In this document: positions 8,436 to 16,044 of the stretch, in pieces
Position numbering within the stretch: position 1 is the stretch's first letter
How the letters are laid out: each line of letters opens with the position of its first letter
Origin: an uncultured Neisseriaceae bacterium
GTDB taxonomy: Bacteria; Pseudomonadota; Gammaproteobacteria; Burkholderiales; UBA11063
Assembly: GCA_937952895.1 (NCBI GenBank)
Contig: CALFYC010000036.1
Span: forward strand, 1 to 19,167
Reading direction: 5' to 3'
DNA: 19,167 bases
The notes under the pieces: model-generated
The model's database searches: none
What the model saw: the letters and a program-made list of their open reading frames with translations, nothing else
What the model was told of the DNA's origin: nothing
Made by a program: the position numbers and the translations under genes

Positions 8436-9123
8436 ATTTTCTACAAGTGAGAATATAGTTAATATCAATATTATTCGTAATTTTACTAACACTATTTAGA
8501 GGGTTATAATCAATACCCTTGATGTCAAATAACTCGAGTGAATGACGTTTTAAGATATTATTTAATTCATTTGGTTTAATAAATTTTTTATAGTCATGAG
8601 TGTTTTTAGGAATAATGTTAAGGATATATTCTGCGGCTAAAACTCCAAGTAGATAGCTTTTCAATGTCCGATTCAACGTTGAAAAAATGGCAATACCATT
8701 TGGTTTTAAAAGTGTAGCACAATTGGCTATAATAATTTCAGGATCTGGCACATGTTCAAGCATTTCTAAACAAGTAATTATGTCAAAATGATTTGGCATA
8801 GAGTTAGCTTTTTCTTCAATACTAATACATTCATAATTGACTGTTAAATTACTTTCAAATAAATGAAGTTTGGCTATTTCGATAGATTGAGGGGCAAGAT
8901 CAATTCCGGTTACTTGTGCTCCAGATGACGCGAGTGCTTCACTAAAGATTCCACCACCACACCCAACATCCAAAACTAATTTTTGTTCTAAATTAGTATG
9001 ACGTTTCACATAATCTAGTCTGATAGGATTTACTTGATGTAAAGTTTTAAATTCGCCATCAGTATCCCACCATTTGTAGGCAAGATCATTAAACTTATTG
9101 ATTTCTTTTTGATCATGTGACAT
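8428..9123 (-). CDS. ubiG: Ubiquinone biosynthesis O-methyltransferase
   Basis: SAM-dependent O-methyltransferase that acts at two steps of ubiquinone synthesis, methylating the hydroxyl groups of the quinone ring precursor. It has 231 residues, close to the usual 235-245. The N-terminal UbiG signature is present: KFNDLAYKWWD at 10-20, then FKTLHQVNPIRLDYV at 25-39. The SAM-binding motif LDVGCGGGIFSEALA is at 51-65, GIDLAP at 73-78 and the post-motif CLEMLEHV at 118-125. Its ATG shares one base with the tolQ TAA (TAATG), a classic reinitiation arrangement, and its TGA overlaps ratA. The identification is strong; it also indicates a ubiquinone-using, respiring organism. Confidence 0.95.
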   Translation of the reverse strand: MSHDQKEINKFNDLAYKWWDTDGEFKTLHQVNPIRLDYVKRHTNLEQKLVLDVGCGGGIFSEALASSGAQVTGIDLAPQSIEIAKLHLFESNLTVNYECISIEEKANSMPNHFDIITCLEMLEHVPDPEIIIANCATLLKPNGIAIFSTLNRTLKSYLLGVLAAEYILNIIPKNTHDYKKFIKPNELNNILKRHSLELFDIKGIDYNPLNSVSKITNNIDINYILTCRKYD

Positions 9124-9818
9124 TACAGATTATCCTGATTTGAGCCAGAAGAGGCAACACGTCGATTGATGAGATTTAATAACTCATCTGCAAATTTATT
9201 CATTTTATTATTTAAACTTTGGGTGTCAGCTGAAAATTTATTATAAAAAATGTATGCAGGAATTGCTACAAATAAACCAATAGCAGTTGCAACTAATGCC
9301 TCAGCAATACCTGGGGCAACGGATGATAGAGTTGCTTGTCCTGCTGAACCCAGTCCAATAAAAGCATGCATAATTCCCCAAACTGTTCCAAGTAGACCAA
9401 TATATGGGCTTACTGATCCGAAAGTTGCAAGAGTGGATAATTTATTTTCATAGCTATCTATTTCAGAATCAATAGTTGATGCTAATGAACGTTCAATATT
9501 TTCAACAATAATATTTTTATCGGTGATTCCTTGCTTATTTAGTTTATTGTATTCATTGATTCCATTATAAAATAAAGCGGTAACTGAGCGCTTGTTATTT
9601 TGTGAAGATATTGAATTATACAAATTAGAAATACTATTGGAGTTTCTAAATTTATGAATAAAGGTTTTGGTTTCAAGCTTAACGGATGCGATGGTGGTCC
9701 ATTTACTAAAAATAATTCCCCAGGAAATTATTGAAAATATAATGAGTAAGCCAATTACTATTTGTACAATAACACTTGCATCCAGAATTAGATTTAAGAT
9801 TGAAATTTCTTGTCCCAT
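9123..9818 (-). CDS. tolQ: Tol-Pal system proton channel subunit TolQ
   Basis: Inner-membrane subunit of the proton-driven TolQ-TolR motor, which energises TolA-Pal and outer-membrane constriction during division. The 231 residues have the MotA/TolQ/ExbB layout: one N-terminal membrane segment (about 15-37), a large cytoplasmic loop, then two helices at about 134-156 and 170-192. The conserved GLLGTVWGIMHAF (141-153) and PGIAEALVATAIGLFVAIPA (169-188) favour TolQ over ExbB. GGAG lies ten bases before the ATG. Unusually, no tolR, tolA, tolB or pal follows; ubiG begins at its stop codon. It lies 22 bp after purD. ExbB is the alternative, less likely from the motif wording. Confidence 0.88.
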   Translation of the reverse strand: MGQEISILNLILDASVIVQIVIGLLIIFSIISWGIIFSKWTTIASVKLETKTFIHKFRNSNSISNLYNSISSQNNKRSVTALFYNGINEYNKLNKQGITDKNIIVENIERSLASTIDSEIDSYENKLSTLATFGSVSPYIGLLGTVWGIMHAFIGLGSAGQATLSSVAPGIAEALVATAIGLFVAIPAYIFYNKFSADTQSLNNKMNKFADELLNLINRRVASSGSNQDNL

Positions 9819-9840
9819 GCTAAAAATGCTCCATTTTATT

Positions 9841-11109
9841 TTAAATTATAGCTTTTGCAATATCTTGTCGAAAATGCATTCCTGAAAATTTTATCATATT
9901 TACTGCTTGATAAGCGGTTTTACGTGCTTCATGAATTGTTGATCCTTGTCCAACCACGCATAAAACACGACCTCCACTTGTATATAACTCCCCATCTTTT
10001 AATTTAGTGCCAGCATGAAAAATATGAATGTTATCTAATAGACTTGCTTCTTTTATTCCTGTTATTTTATCCCCCAATTTTGGTGATTCTGGGTATCCAC
10101 TAGTTGCTAATACTATTCCAATGGCAATTTGATTTTTCCATTTAGCAGAAACTTGGTCTAATTTTTTGTTAATTCCAGCTTCAATTAAATCAACTAAATC
10201 AGTCTCTAGTCTAGTTATAATAGGTTGTGTTTCAGGGTCTCCCATACGACAATTAAATTCTAGAGTATATATTTTACCCTGTGGATTTATCATGAGTCCT
10301 GCATAAAGAAATCCAGTATATTCATATCCTTCTTGCTTCATACCATAGATTACGGGTTTAATAATTTTTTCTATTACATGTTTATGTATTTTATCTGTAA
10401 TAATAGGTGTGGGTGAATATGCCCCCATGCCACCTGTATTTGGACCTTGATCTTGATCTAATAGACGTTTATGATCTTGTGATGTTGCCAGAGATAGAAT
10501 ATTTTGTCCATCAATCATTACAATAAAACTTGCTTCAACTCCCGAAATAAATTCTTCAATAATTATCTTGTTGCCAGAATTACCAAATTTATTATTTAAT
10601 AAAGTATCTTCTATAAATGTTGTTGCTTCAGAATAAGTTGTAGCAACCAAAACACCTTTACCAGATGCTAGACCGTCTGCTTTAATAACTATAGGTAATG
10701 ATTGTTGATTTAAATAATCTAATGCTTTATTGATTTCAGTAAAAGTTTGATATTGTGCTGTTGGAATATTATATTTAACCATAAAATTTTTGGCAAATAC
10801 TTTTGAACTTTCTAATTGACTTGCAAATTTAGTTGGTCCCCAAATTTTTAAACCATGTTTACGAAATTCATCAACAATGCCATCAGCTAAAGGAGCTTCA
10901 GGACCAACTAAGGTAAATGCGATATTTTCTTGGAGAGCAAAGGTTACTAATTCATCAATTTTTAATATATTAGTATTAATAACTTTAGATTCTAACATGG
11001 TTCCACTATTACCAGGTGCAACAAAAACTGTAGTAATTTTGTCAGACTTGGCAAGTTTCCAAGCTAAGGCATGTTCTCTTCCGCCTGAGCCGATTAACAA
11101 AACTTTCAT
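9841..11109 (-). CDS. purD: Phosphoribosylamine-glycine ligase
   Basis: GAR synthetase, the second step of de novo purine synthesis: 5-phosphoribosylamine + glycine + ATP give glycinamide ribonucleotide. The 422 residues match the monofunctional bacterial enzyme (about 425-430). The ATP-grasp architecture is intact: N-terminal GSGGREHALAWKLA at 7-20, the nucleotide-binding lid KADGLASGKGV at 142-152, QDQGPNTGGMGAYSP at 217-231, and the metal-binding block EFNCRMGDPETQP at 282-294. AGGAG lies about 13 bases before the ATG. It heads the eight-gene minus-strand run, with a probable extended -10 promoter upstream. In many bacteria purD sits beside purH; here it does not. Confidence 0.96.
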   Translation of the reverse strand: MKVLLIGSGGREHALAWKLAKSDKITTVFVAPGNSGTMLESKVINTNILKIDELVTFALQENIAFTLVGPEAPLADGIVDEFRKHGLKIWGPTKFASQLESSKVFAKNFMVKYNIPTAQYQTFTEINKALDYLNQQSLPIVIKADGLASGKGVLVATTYSEATTFIEDTLLNNKFGNSGNKIIIEEFISGVEASFIVMIDGQNILSLATSQDHKRLLDQDQGPNTGGMGAYSPTPIITDKIHKHVIEKIIKPVIYGMKQEGYEYTGFLYAGLMINPQGKIYTLEFNCRMGDPETQPIITRLETDLVDLIEAGINKKLDQVSAKWKNQIAIGIVLATSGYPESPKLGDKITGIKEASLLDNIHIFHAGTKLKDGELYTSGGRVLCVVGQGSTIHEARKTAYQAVNMIKFSGMHFRQDIAKAII

Positions 11110-11158
11110 ATGCTTAAAGTTACTCCTAGATATAAGATGTAATTAGTCTATATCCAAT

Positions 11159-11167
11159 ATTTTAGCA
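11159..11167 (-). promoter_or_regulatory. Probable extended -10 promoter of purD
   Basis: On the minus strand the bases read TGCTAAAAT, a TG-n-TAAAAT extended -10 element about 50 bases before the purD ATG and 30 bases before its AGGAG. No good -35 hexamer is seen at 16-18 bases, as is common for extended -10 promoters. It may drive the whole purD-to-glpD run. I see no purine-repressor operator. Confidence 0.4.
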
Positions 11168-11217
11168 TGTATTAATGTGACCTTGCTATATATGAACAAG
11201 TAATTTGAATCACTTGC

Positions 11218-11226
11218 TGTTATAAT
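11218..11226 (+). promoter_or_regulatory. Probable extended -10 promoter of the Mth938-domain gene
   Basis: The bases read TGTTATAAT, a perfect TG-n-TATAAT extended -10, 30 bases before the ATG at 11257. The start codon has AGGTGA upstream (11244-11249). The -35 region is weak. Together with the opposing element near 11160, it makes this 147-bp gap a divergent promoter region. Confidence 0.45.
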
Positions 11227-11256
11227 AATGACATTGATATTATAGGTGAATTTAAC

Positions 11257-11619
11257 ATGAAGGCAGATATTCATTATACAAGTGATAACCAATTTACTCA
11301 TTACTCTAATAATTCAGTTACGATCAAAGATAAAACTTATAATAGCAATATTATTGTTACTAATCAATCAGTGTTGCCATTTATAGATAAAGAAATTGAT
11401 CAACTAGAATTTAGTGATTTAGAAGATATATTGGATTTAGCTCCAGATTTAATTATTTTAGGTTCTGGAAATAAAATTACTTATCCTAAATTGGATGTGT
11501 TAGAGAAAATTAGCCAAAATGGAATTGGTTTTGAAGTTATGCAGATTTCTTCATTGTGTAGAACATTTAATTTTTTAATTAGTGAAAATCGTAAAGTAGC
11601 ATGCATTTTATTTTTTTAA
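11257..11619 (+). CDS. Mth938-domain (DUF498) protein of unknown function
   Basis: A 120-residue protein of the Mth938-like/DUF498 family, a small alpha/beta fold whose bacterial members have no firmly assigned activity; animal relatives (NDUFAF3) help assemble respiratory complex I. Features that place it are the central APDLIILGSGNK at about 67-78, the mid-protein glycine and valine spacing (NGIGFEVMQISSLCRTFNFL), and the ending NRKVACIL, which matches the typical CRTYN...VAA... C-terminus. No signal peptide or membrane segment is present. It is a single gene with its own extended -10 promoter, divergent from purD. Its last codons and stop (11617-11619) lie inside a strong hairpin terminator. 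The family assignment is good; function is unknown. Confidence 0.8.
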   Translation: MKADIHYTSDNQFTHYSNNSVTIKDKTYNSNIIVTNQSVLPFIDKEIDQLEFSDLEDILDLAPDLIILGSGNKITYPKLDVLEKISQNGIGFEVMQISSLCRTFNFLISENRKVACILFF

Positions 11620-11634
11620 AATACATGCTACTTT
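11593..11634. terminator. Strong bidirectional hairpin terminator
   Basis: An 18-bp inverted repeat (arms 11593-11610 and 11617-11634) has a single C/A mismatch and a six-T loop. The outer arms begin AAAGTAGCATG and end CATGCTACTTT. U-rich tails occur on both strands (CTTTTA on plus, TTTAC on minus), so it can serve both the Mth938-domain gene and the convergent pepA, whose stop is at 11647. The plus-strand gene's TAA lies within the 3' arm. Confidence 0.8.
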
Positions 11635-11646
11635 TATATGGCTAAG

Positions 11647-13107
11647 TTATTTATGATTACGTAAAAAATCAATTAATAAATTAAAAGGTCTACCTGTAGC
11701 CACATTAGTGCCAAATGAACCAGATCTAACGGCAGTTCCAGCTACATCTAAATGGGCCCATTTATAATCTACAAATTTGGATAAAAACCCTGCAGCGGTT
11801 GATGCAAGGCCTGTAGAACTTTTCCCAATATTAGCCATATCAGCAACTTCACTTTTTATATCGTCAAGATATTCATCAAATATTGGTAATTGCCATACTT
11901 TATCGGCTGTGTTATGTGATGAAGCAACGATCTCTTTAACTAAATTATCATCATTACTAAATAAACCACTGGCAGCACCACCAAGGGCAATAATACATCC
12001 ACTAGTTAATGTTGCAACATCAATCACTAATTCGGGTTTAAATTTTTTAACATAATGTAGCGCATCACAGAGAATTAAACGTCCTTCAGCATCAGTATTT
12101 AAGATTTCTACAGTTTGACCTGACATACTTTTAATCACATCTCCTGGTTTTACAGCAGTCCCAGATGGCATATTTTCACAAGTTGGGACGGCAACAACCA
12201 GATTAATTGGGAGAGCTAATTTTACTACTGATAAAAATGTGCCAATTACAGATGCTGCACCACACATGTCCAATTTTTGGTTAGACATATTTGGTCCAGG
12301 TTTAATCCAAATACCACCAGTATCAAAAGTAACACCTTTACCAACTAATACAATTGGTTTTTTATTACTTTTAGCACCTTTATATTCCATAACAATGAAT
12401 TTTGATTCTTCATTAGAACCTTTGCCAACACTATAGAAGCAATTCATTTGTAGTTTTTGAATTTCTTTTTCATTTAAAATATGCACCTTTACTTTTTTGG
12501 AGATTTTTTCAAATGATAGTGCAGTATTAGCTAAATAGGTTGGGGTAACAATATTGCCAGGCTTATTGCCTAAATCTTGTAATAAAAATGATCCTTCTAG
12601 TAGAGATGCTGCATTATTAACAATAGTGGTTAAATTTTGTTTATGAATAATGTTTAAATTTTTTAACCCTAATTTATTTCTTTGGATTTTTAGTTCATCA
12701 AAATAATATAAATTGTTAATTATATGAAAGACTGTTTGCTCTGCATAATGATTAAATTCGACATTAAGAACTTTGGCAACAGAATCTTCTAAAATAATGT
12801 CTGTTTCGGCAAGTTTTTTGCTGTCTTTGATAAATCTTGATAATGATTGTAATGCTTTAAAATATCCGGCTATATTTAATTGGGATTTATTTCCAAGGCT
12901 AAGTATAATATAGTTTGTATCATTATTAATAATTGCAATTGAGCCCAAAGCAGATATATCATTTATTTTAGGAATGCTAATGGTTTTAGCGATACTTTTA
13001 GCATTGGGTAGAATTTCATTCTGAAATGAAAAAACTATTTTTACTGGACTTTCAGAGGATGTTTTTGATAACATTTCGATTACTGATTGTTGAAATTTAA
13101 ACTTCAT
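11647..13107 (-). CDS. pepA: Leucyl aminopeptidase (M17 family)
   Basis: Cytosolic, hexameric, two-metal aminopeptidase that removes N-terminal residues during peptide turnover; in E. coli PepA is also a DNA-binding protein for Xer recombination and carAB control. The 486 residues (E. coli 503) hold the full catalytic set at a constant offset of 13 from E. coli: K257, D262, K269, D280, D339, E341 and R343, within VGKGVTFDTGG and the signature NTDAEGRL. The N-terminal regulatory domain is slightly short and divergent. The open frame reaches a TTG at 13131, but I use the ATG at 13107 (MKFKFQQS), which has AGGG about 11 bases upstream. It is divergent from lptF, the usual proteobacterial arrangement, and convergent with the Mth938-domain gene. 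The identification is firm; any DNA-binding role is not shown. Confidence 0.94.
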   Translation of the reverse strand: MKFKFQQSVIEMLSKTSSESPVKIVFSFQNEILPNAKSIAKTISIPKINDISALGSIAIINNDTNYIILSLGNKSQLNIAGYFKALQSLSRFIKDSKKLAETDIILEDSVAKVLNVEFNHYAEQTVFHIINNLYYFDELKIQRNKLGLKNLNIIHKQNLTTIVNNAASLLEGSFLLQDLGNKPGNIVTPTYLANTALSFEKISKKVKVHILNEKEIQKLQMNCFYSVGKGSNEESKFIVMEYKGAKSNKKPIVLVGKGVTFDTGGIWIKPGPNMSNQKLDMCGAASVIGTFLSVVKLALPINLVVAVPTCENMPSGTAVKPGDVIKSMSGQTVEILNTDAEGRLILCDALHYVKKFKPELVIDVATLTSGCIIALGGAASGLFSNDDNLVKEIVASSHNTADKVWQLPIFDEYLDDIKSEVADMANIGKSSTGLASTAAGFLSKFVDYKWAHLDVAGTAVRSGSFGTNVATGRPFNLLIDFLRNHK

Positions 13108-13209
13108 AGATTTTAATACCCTAAAATACAATATTACGACTTATTGGTTAAATAATGATACAATTATTACTTAAATATAATAACCATAATTCTACCACCA
13201 TTGGCAATC
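13108..13209. promoter_or_regulatory. Divergent pepA / lptF intergenic region
   Basis: These 102 AT-rich bases separate two divergent genes and must hold both promoters. For lptF, TATAAT lies at 13176-13181, about 30 bases before its ATG at 13210, without a clear -35. On the pepA side several AT-rich hexamers occur, but none has a credible partner. I see no obvious operator. Confidence 0.35.
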
Positions 13210-14298
13210 ATGTTAGTAAAAAAAGTTTTTTATAGAGAATTGGTAAATAATGCAACTAAAATATTTATTGTTTTGGTATTTATTTTACCCGTTACTGAAT
13301 TATTTAAGCTATTAGATCAGGCAGCATCAGGTAATATTCCAAATGCTACTTTAATTACGCTTATGATTTATGGTACTATTGCTAGTTTTCCAATGATTCT
13401 CACTATTGCATGTTTTTTAACTGTAGCAATAACAATAAATCGTTATTGTAAGGATCATGAATTTGCTGTTTGGCTATCATCAGGATTATCACCATTTTAC
13501 TGGTTAAAATTAATCAGTATTTTTATAATTCCAATGTCATTAATTTGTGCTGCATGTTCAATGTATATTACTCCTTGGGCTACAGCTAAATCACAAGATT
13601 ATGCGGATTATTTATCAAAACAAAAATCATCAATGGTATTAGCCCCAGGTGTTTTTAAAGAAGCACAAAATGGTGATCAGGTGTTTTATATTGAAAATTA
13701 TTCCCTATCACCAAGTTTTGCGCAGAATATTTTTGTTCAGTATAATAGTGATGATAATGTGAAATATAATATTACTGCAAAATCAGGAAAAATTGAAAAT
13801 GATGACGGGGTTACCAAGGTAATACTCAAAGATGGACACCGATATGTTTTAAATAATGTCAGTGACAACAATATTATATTAAATTTTAAACAGTTTAAAG
13901 CAAGTTTAAAGCAAGACTATAAGCCAAATAATGCTTCAAAAGGTGGAATTTCAACTTCATCAGTTAATCAGTTATTTAATAAAAACAGCGGCTCAGCAAA
14001 GGCTGAGTTGTCTTGGAGAATCTCAATTGCGGTAATGATGTTTGTAATGTCATTTATTGCTGTTCCAATTAGTATTCAAGTAGGAAGAGTGCAGAATAGT
14101 TTAATATTTATTCTTCCTCCATTAATTTACGCAATATATGAAAATTTAGTATTAACTTTAAATGGATATATAGGCAGTGGGTCATTATCATCATTTGCGT
14201 ATATCTTTATTCTTCATGCGATTATCTTAGGAATTGGTTTCTTCTTAACATATGTAAAATCCCTACCCAAAGGGTATTTATGGTCAAAAAATAAATGA
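13210..14298 (+). CDS. lptF: LPS export permease subunit LptF
   Basis: One of the two membrane subunits of the LptB2FG transporter, which extracts lipopolysaccharide from the inner membrane and feeds it to LptC and the Lpt bridge. The 362-residue protein has the YjgP/YjgQ layout: three N-terminal membrane helices (about 14-35, 48-75 and 98-122), a periplasmic beta-rich jellyroll domain (about 125-260), and three C-terminal helices. Family wording includes HEFAVWLSSGLSP, matching the coupling-helix region, and MVLAPGVFKEAQNGDQVFYIE. The open frame extends to a TTG at 13201; I chose the ATG at 13210 because it gives a normal N-terminus, although no strong ribosome binding site is visible. It overlaps lptG by 4 bp (ATGA). 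Confidence 0.9.
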   Translation: MLVKKVFYRELVNNATKIFIVLVFILPVTELFKLLDQAASGNIPNATLITLMIYGTIASFPMILTIACFLTVAITINRYCKDHEFAVWLSSGLSPFYWLKLISIFIIPMSLICAACSMYITPWATAKSQDYADYLSKQKSSMVLAPGVFKEAQNGDQVFYIENYSLSPSFAQNIFVQYNSDDNVKYNITAKSGKIENDDGVTKVILKDGHRYVLNNVSDNNIILNFKQFKASLKQDYKPNNASKGGISTSSVNQLFNKNSGSAKAELSWRISIAVMMFVMSFIAVPISIQVGRVQNSLIFILPPLIYAIYENLVLTLNGYIGSGSLSSFAYIFILHAIILGIGFFLTYVKSLPKGYLWSKNK

Positions 14299-15368
14299 GA
14301 TTAATTACACGATATATTTTTAATAAGTGTGCTTTAAGTACATTTATGATTCTTTTGGCTTTTGTAATGTTATTTTCTATTGTAAATATCATTTCAAGTT
14401 TGGGTGATATTGGTAAAGGTGGTTTTACGGTTTTGGCGATGCTGGTCTATACTATAGCACTTATTCCCAATTACTTGTATCTATTGATGCCATTGGCTGT
14501 ATTAATTGGTGTGATGTTGTCGATGTTAAGCCTGGTTAATTATTCAGAATATGCAATTATTAGAACATCTGGGGTATCACTTAAAAATATTATGTGGGTT
14601 TTACTAAGTTTTGGGATATGTTTTAGCATTTTAACTTTTCTGGTTGGTGAAATTATTGCTCCAAGAACGAACCATTTTGCTCAGGTATATAAAATTAGTA
14701 AAACCAATCAAATTATTTCATCACAATTACATTCGGGAATTTGGAGTAAGGATGGTGAAAATGATTTTGTTAATATTAAACAAGTTTTACCTGATAATAC
14801 TATTTTAGGCATTGGGATTTTTCATTATGATTCAAATTTAAATTTGCTTTATTATATTAATGCGGATTCGGGTGAATTTAATAATGATAAGAATGAATGG
14901 GAGTTGCGTGAGGTTGATGAATATAATTATTCAGGGCAGAATATAAAAACTACTCACTTTAAACAATATCTGTGGAAAACGTCAATAGAACCAAGTTATT
15001 TTAATGTATTAGTGTTAGCGCCAGAAGATATGTCTGCTTTGGGTTTAATTAAATACATTCATCATTTACGCTTAAATAATCAATCAACACAGCGTTATCA
15101 AATTGCATTTTGGAATAAATTGCTTTATCCAATAGCATGTATTTCTATGGCATTGATGGCTTTAGCTTTTGTGCCAAATAATCGACGTAATATTAATCTT
15201 GGCACAAAGATGTTTAGTGGAATACTAATTGGAATATCTTTTTTCTTTTTAACGCGTTTAATTGGTCATTTAGCATTACTATTTGACTGGAATGCAATTA
15301 TTTCATCTCTATCACCAACTGTAATTTTATTTATATTTGGTTGGTATTTTGTTTTACGCAAAGAATAA
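14295..15368 (+). CDS. lptG: LPS export permease subunit LptG
   Basis: Partner of LptF in the LptB2FG ABC transporter for lipopolysaccharide. The 357 residues compare with about 360 in E. coli. Three N-terminal helices (about 10-35, 45-80 and 98-120) precede a periplasmic jellyroll (about 125-265), and three more helices close the protein. Typical wording: YLLMPLAVLIGVMLSMLSL in TM2, NYSEYAIIRTSGVSLK in the coupling-helix region, and APRTNHFAQ at the start of the periplasmic domain. LptF-first order and the 4-bp overlap are the usual operon structure. LptB and LptC are not in this window. Confidence 0.92.
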   Translation: MRLITRYIFNKCALSTFMILLAFVMLFSIVNIISSLGDIGKGGFTVLAMLVYTIALIPNYLYLLMPLAVLIGVMLSMLSLVNYSEYAIIRTSGVSLKNIMWVLLSFGICFSILTFLVGEIIAPRTNHFAQVYKISKTNQIISSQLHSGIWSKDGENDFVNIKQVLPDNTILGIGIFHYDSNLNLLYYINADSGEFNNDKNEWELREVDEYNYSGQNIKTTHFKQYLWKTSIEPSYFNVLVLAPEDMSALGLIKYIHHLRLNNQSTQRYQIAFWNKLLYPIACISMALMALAFVPNNRRNINLGTKMFSGILIGISFFFLTRLIGHLALLFDWNAIISSLSPTVILFIFGWYFVLRKE

Positions 15369-15586
15369 GAGCTGTTTCTCTATTTAATATATTTATTTAA
15401 CTGAGTTATGATAATTTGCCTGAGATTGATTGTTTTGCTAGTATCAATGCTTCAAAAAGCATTGATTTAAAGATTCAGGAATTTTCTGAAGGTGTTAAGA
15501 TAAGGTATCAAATAATCCTTGAACCAGGATATTGATAAAATTAATGATAGGTTTTAGCCAGTGGATGTTTCTAATTTAGAAATATT
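15369..15586. other. Intergenic region between convergent lptG and dciA
   Basis: Two hairpins occur. The first pairs TCAATGCTT with AAGCATTGA (15444-15465, four-base loop), followed by only TTT, so it is a weak terminator candidate for lptG. The second is a short AT-only repeat (15575-15591) that overlaps the dciA stop codon. A plus-strand frame with no good start codon stays open for about 42 codons (roughly 15405-15535), including QEFSEGVKIRYQIILEPGY. I do not recognise it; it may be chance or the remnant of a lost gene. Confidence 0.35.
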
Positions 15587-16042
15587 CTAAAATTCAATCT
15601 CTTTAGGTGTTGTTGAAGGTTCTTCGTCTTTATCGATAATTAATTCAGGCTTGCCGATTAAAATGGCAAGCTTTTCTAATTGTTGCTTTTCTTTAGGAGT
15701 CAGCCTTCGGTACTTTGTTGAGTTATTGGCTTCAGTTTTAATTGTTATTCGAGTTATTATTCCATCAAACATAAATCCATGATTTGTATATGTTTGAAGT
15801 ATTTTATTTCCTAAACTCTTAATTAAATTAGCACTTGTGGAATTAGTTATAAATAAAATTAATAGATTTTTGGTTTCATCAACTGCGCCGATATGACAAT
15901 AACGAGAAAGTTCTATAGGTAATACTTCTTTGAGAATATTATTTAGTTGATCTAATAAATAGAACTTATCTTGTAAAGTATTAAATTGACGAGAATTTTG
16001 GTAAATGTTTTGAATATCATTGATATTTTTAACTTTTATCAT
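15587..16042 (-). CDS. dciA: DciA-family (DUF721) replicative helicase loader/operator
   Basis: A 151-residue protein of the DciA/DUF721 family, the ancestral partner that helps load or operate the DnaB replicative helicase in bacteria lacking DnaC or DnaI. The family core is seen at about 25-100: a helix around LLDQLNNILKEVLP, then LPIELSRYCHIGAVDETKNLLILFITNSTSANLIKSLGNKIL, corresponding to the KH-like strand-helix pattern, and the following RITIKTE strand. The C-terminal tail (from about 110) is charged and probably disordered, with LTPKEKQQLEKLA forming a helix. It begins 2 bp after the prmA stop and so is probably the last gene of the acc-prmA operon. The family call rests on pattern recognition of a divergent domain. 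Confidence 0.7.
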   Translation of the reverse strand: MIKVKNINDIQNIYQNSRQFNTLQDKFYLLDQLNNILKEVLPIELSRYCHIGAVDETKNLLILFITNSTSANLIKSLGNKILQTYTNHGFMFDGIITRITIKTEANNSTKYRRLTPKEKQQLEKLAILIGKPELIIDKDEEPSTTPKEIEF

Positions 16043-16044
16043 CT

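Noticed and set aside
7983..8492. Longer RatA with an N-terminal hydrophobic segment resembling a signal peptide
   Set aside because: The extra 19 residues come from reading through the end of ubiG. The family start aligns with the ATG at 8435.
9250..9453. Plus-strand open frame of 67 codons opposite tolQ
   Set aside because: It lies wholly inside the conserved membrane part of tolQ and has no family resemblance. It is a shadow of real coding sequence, as are the other frames opposite ubiG, purD, pepA, accC and accB.
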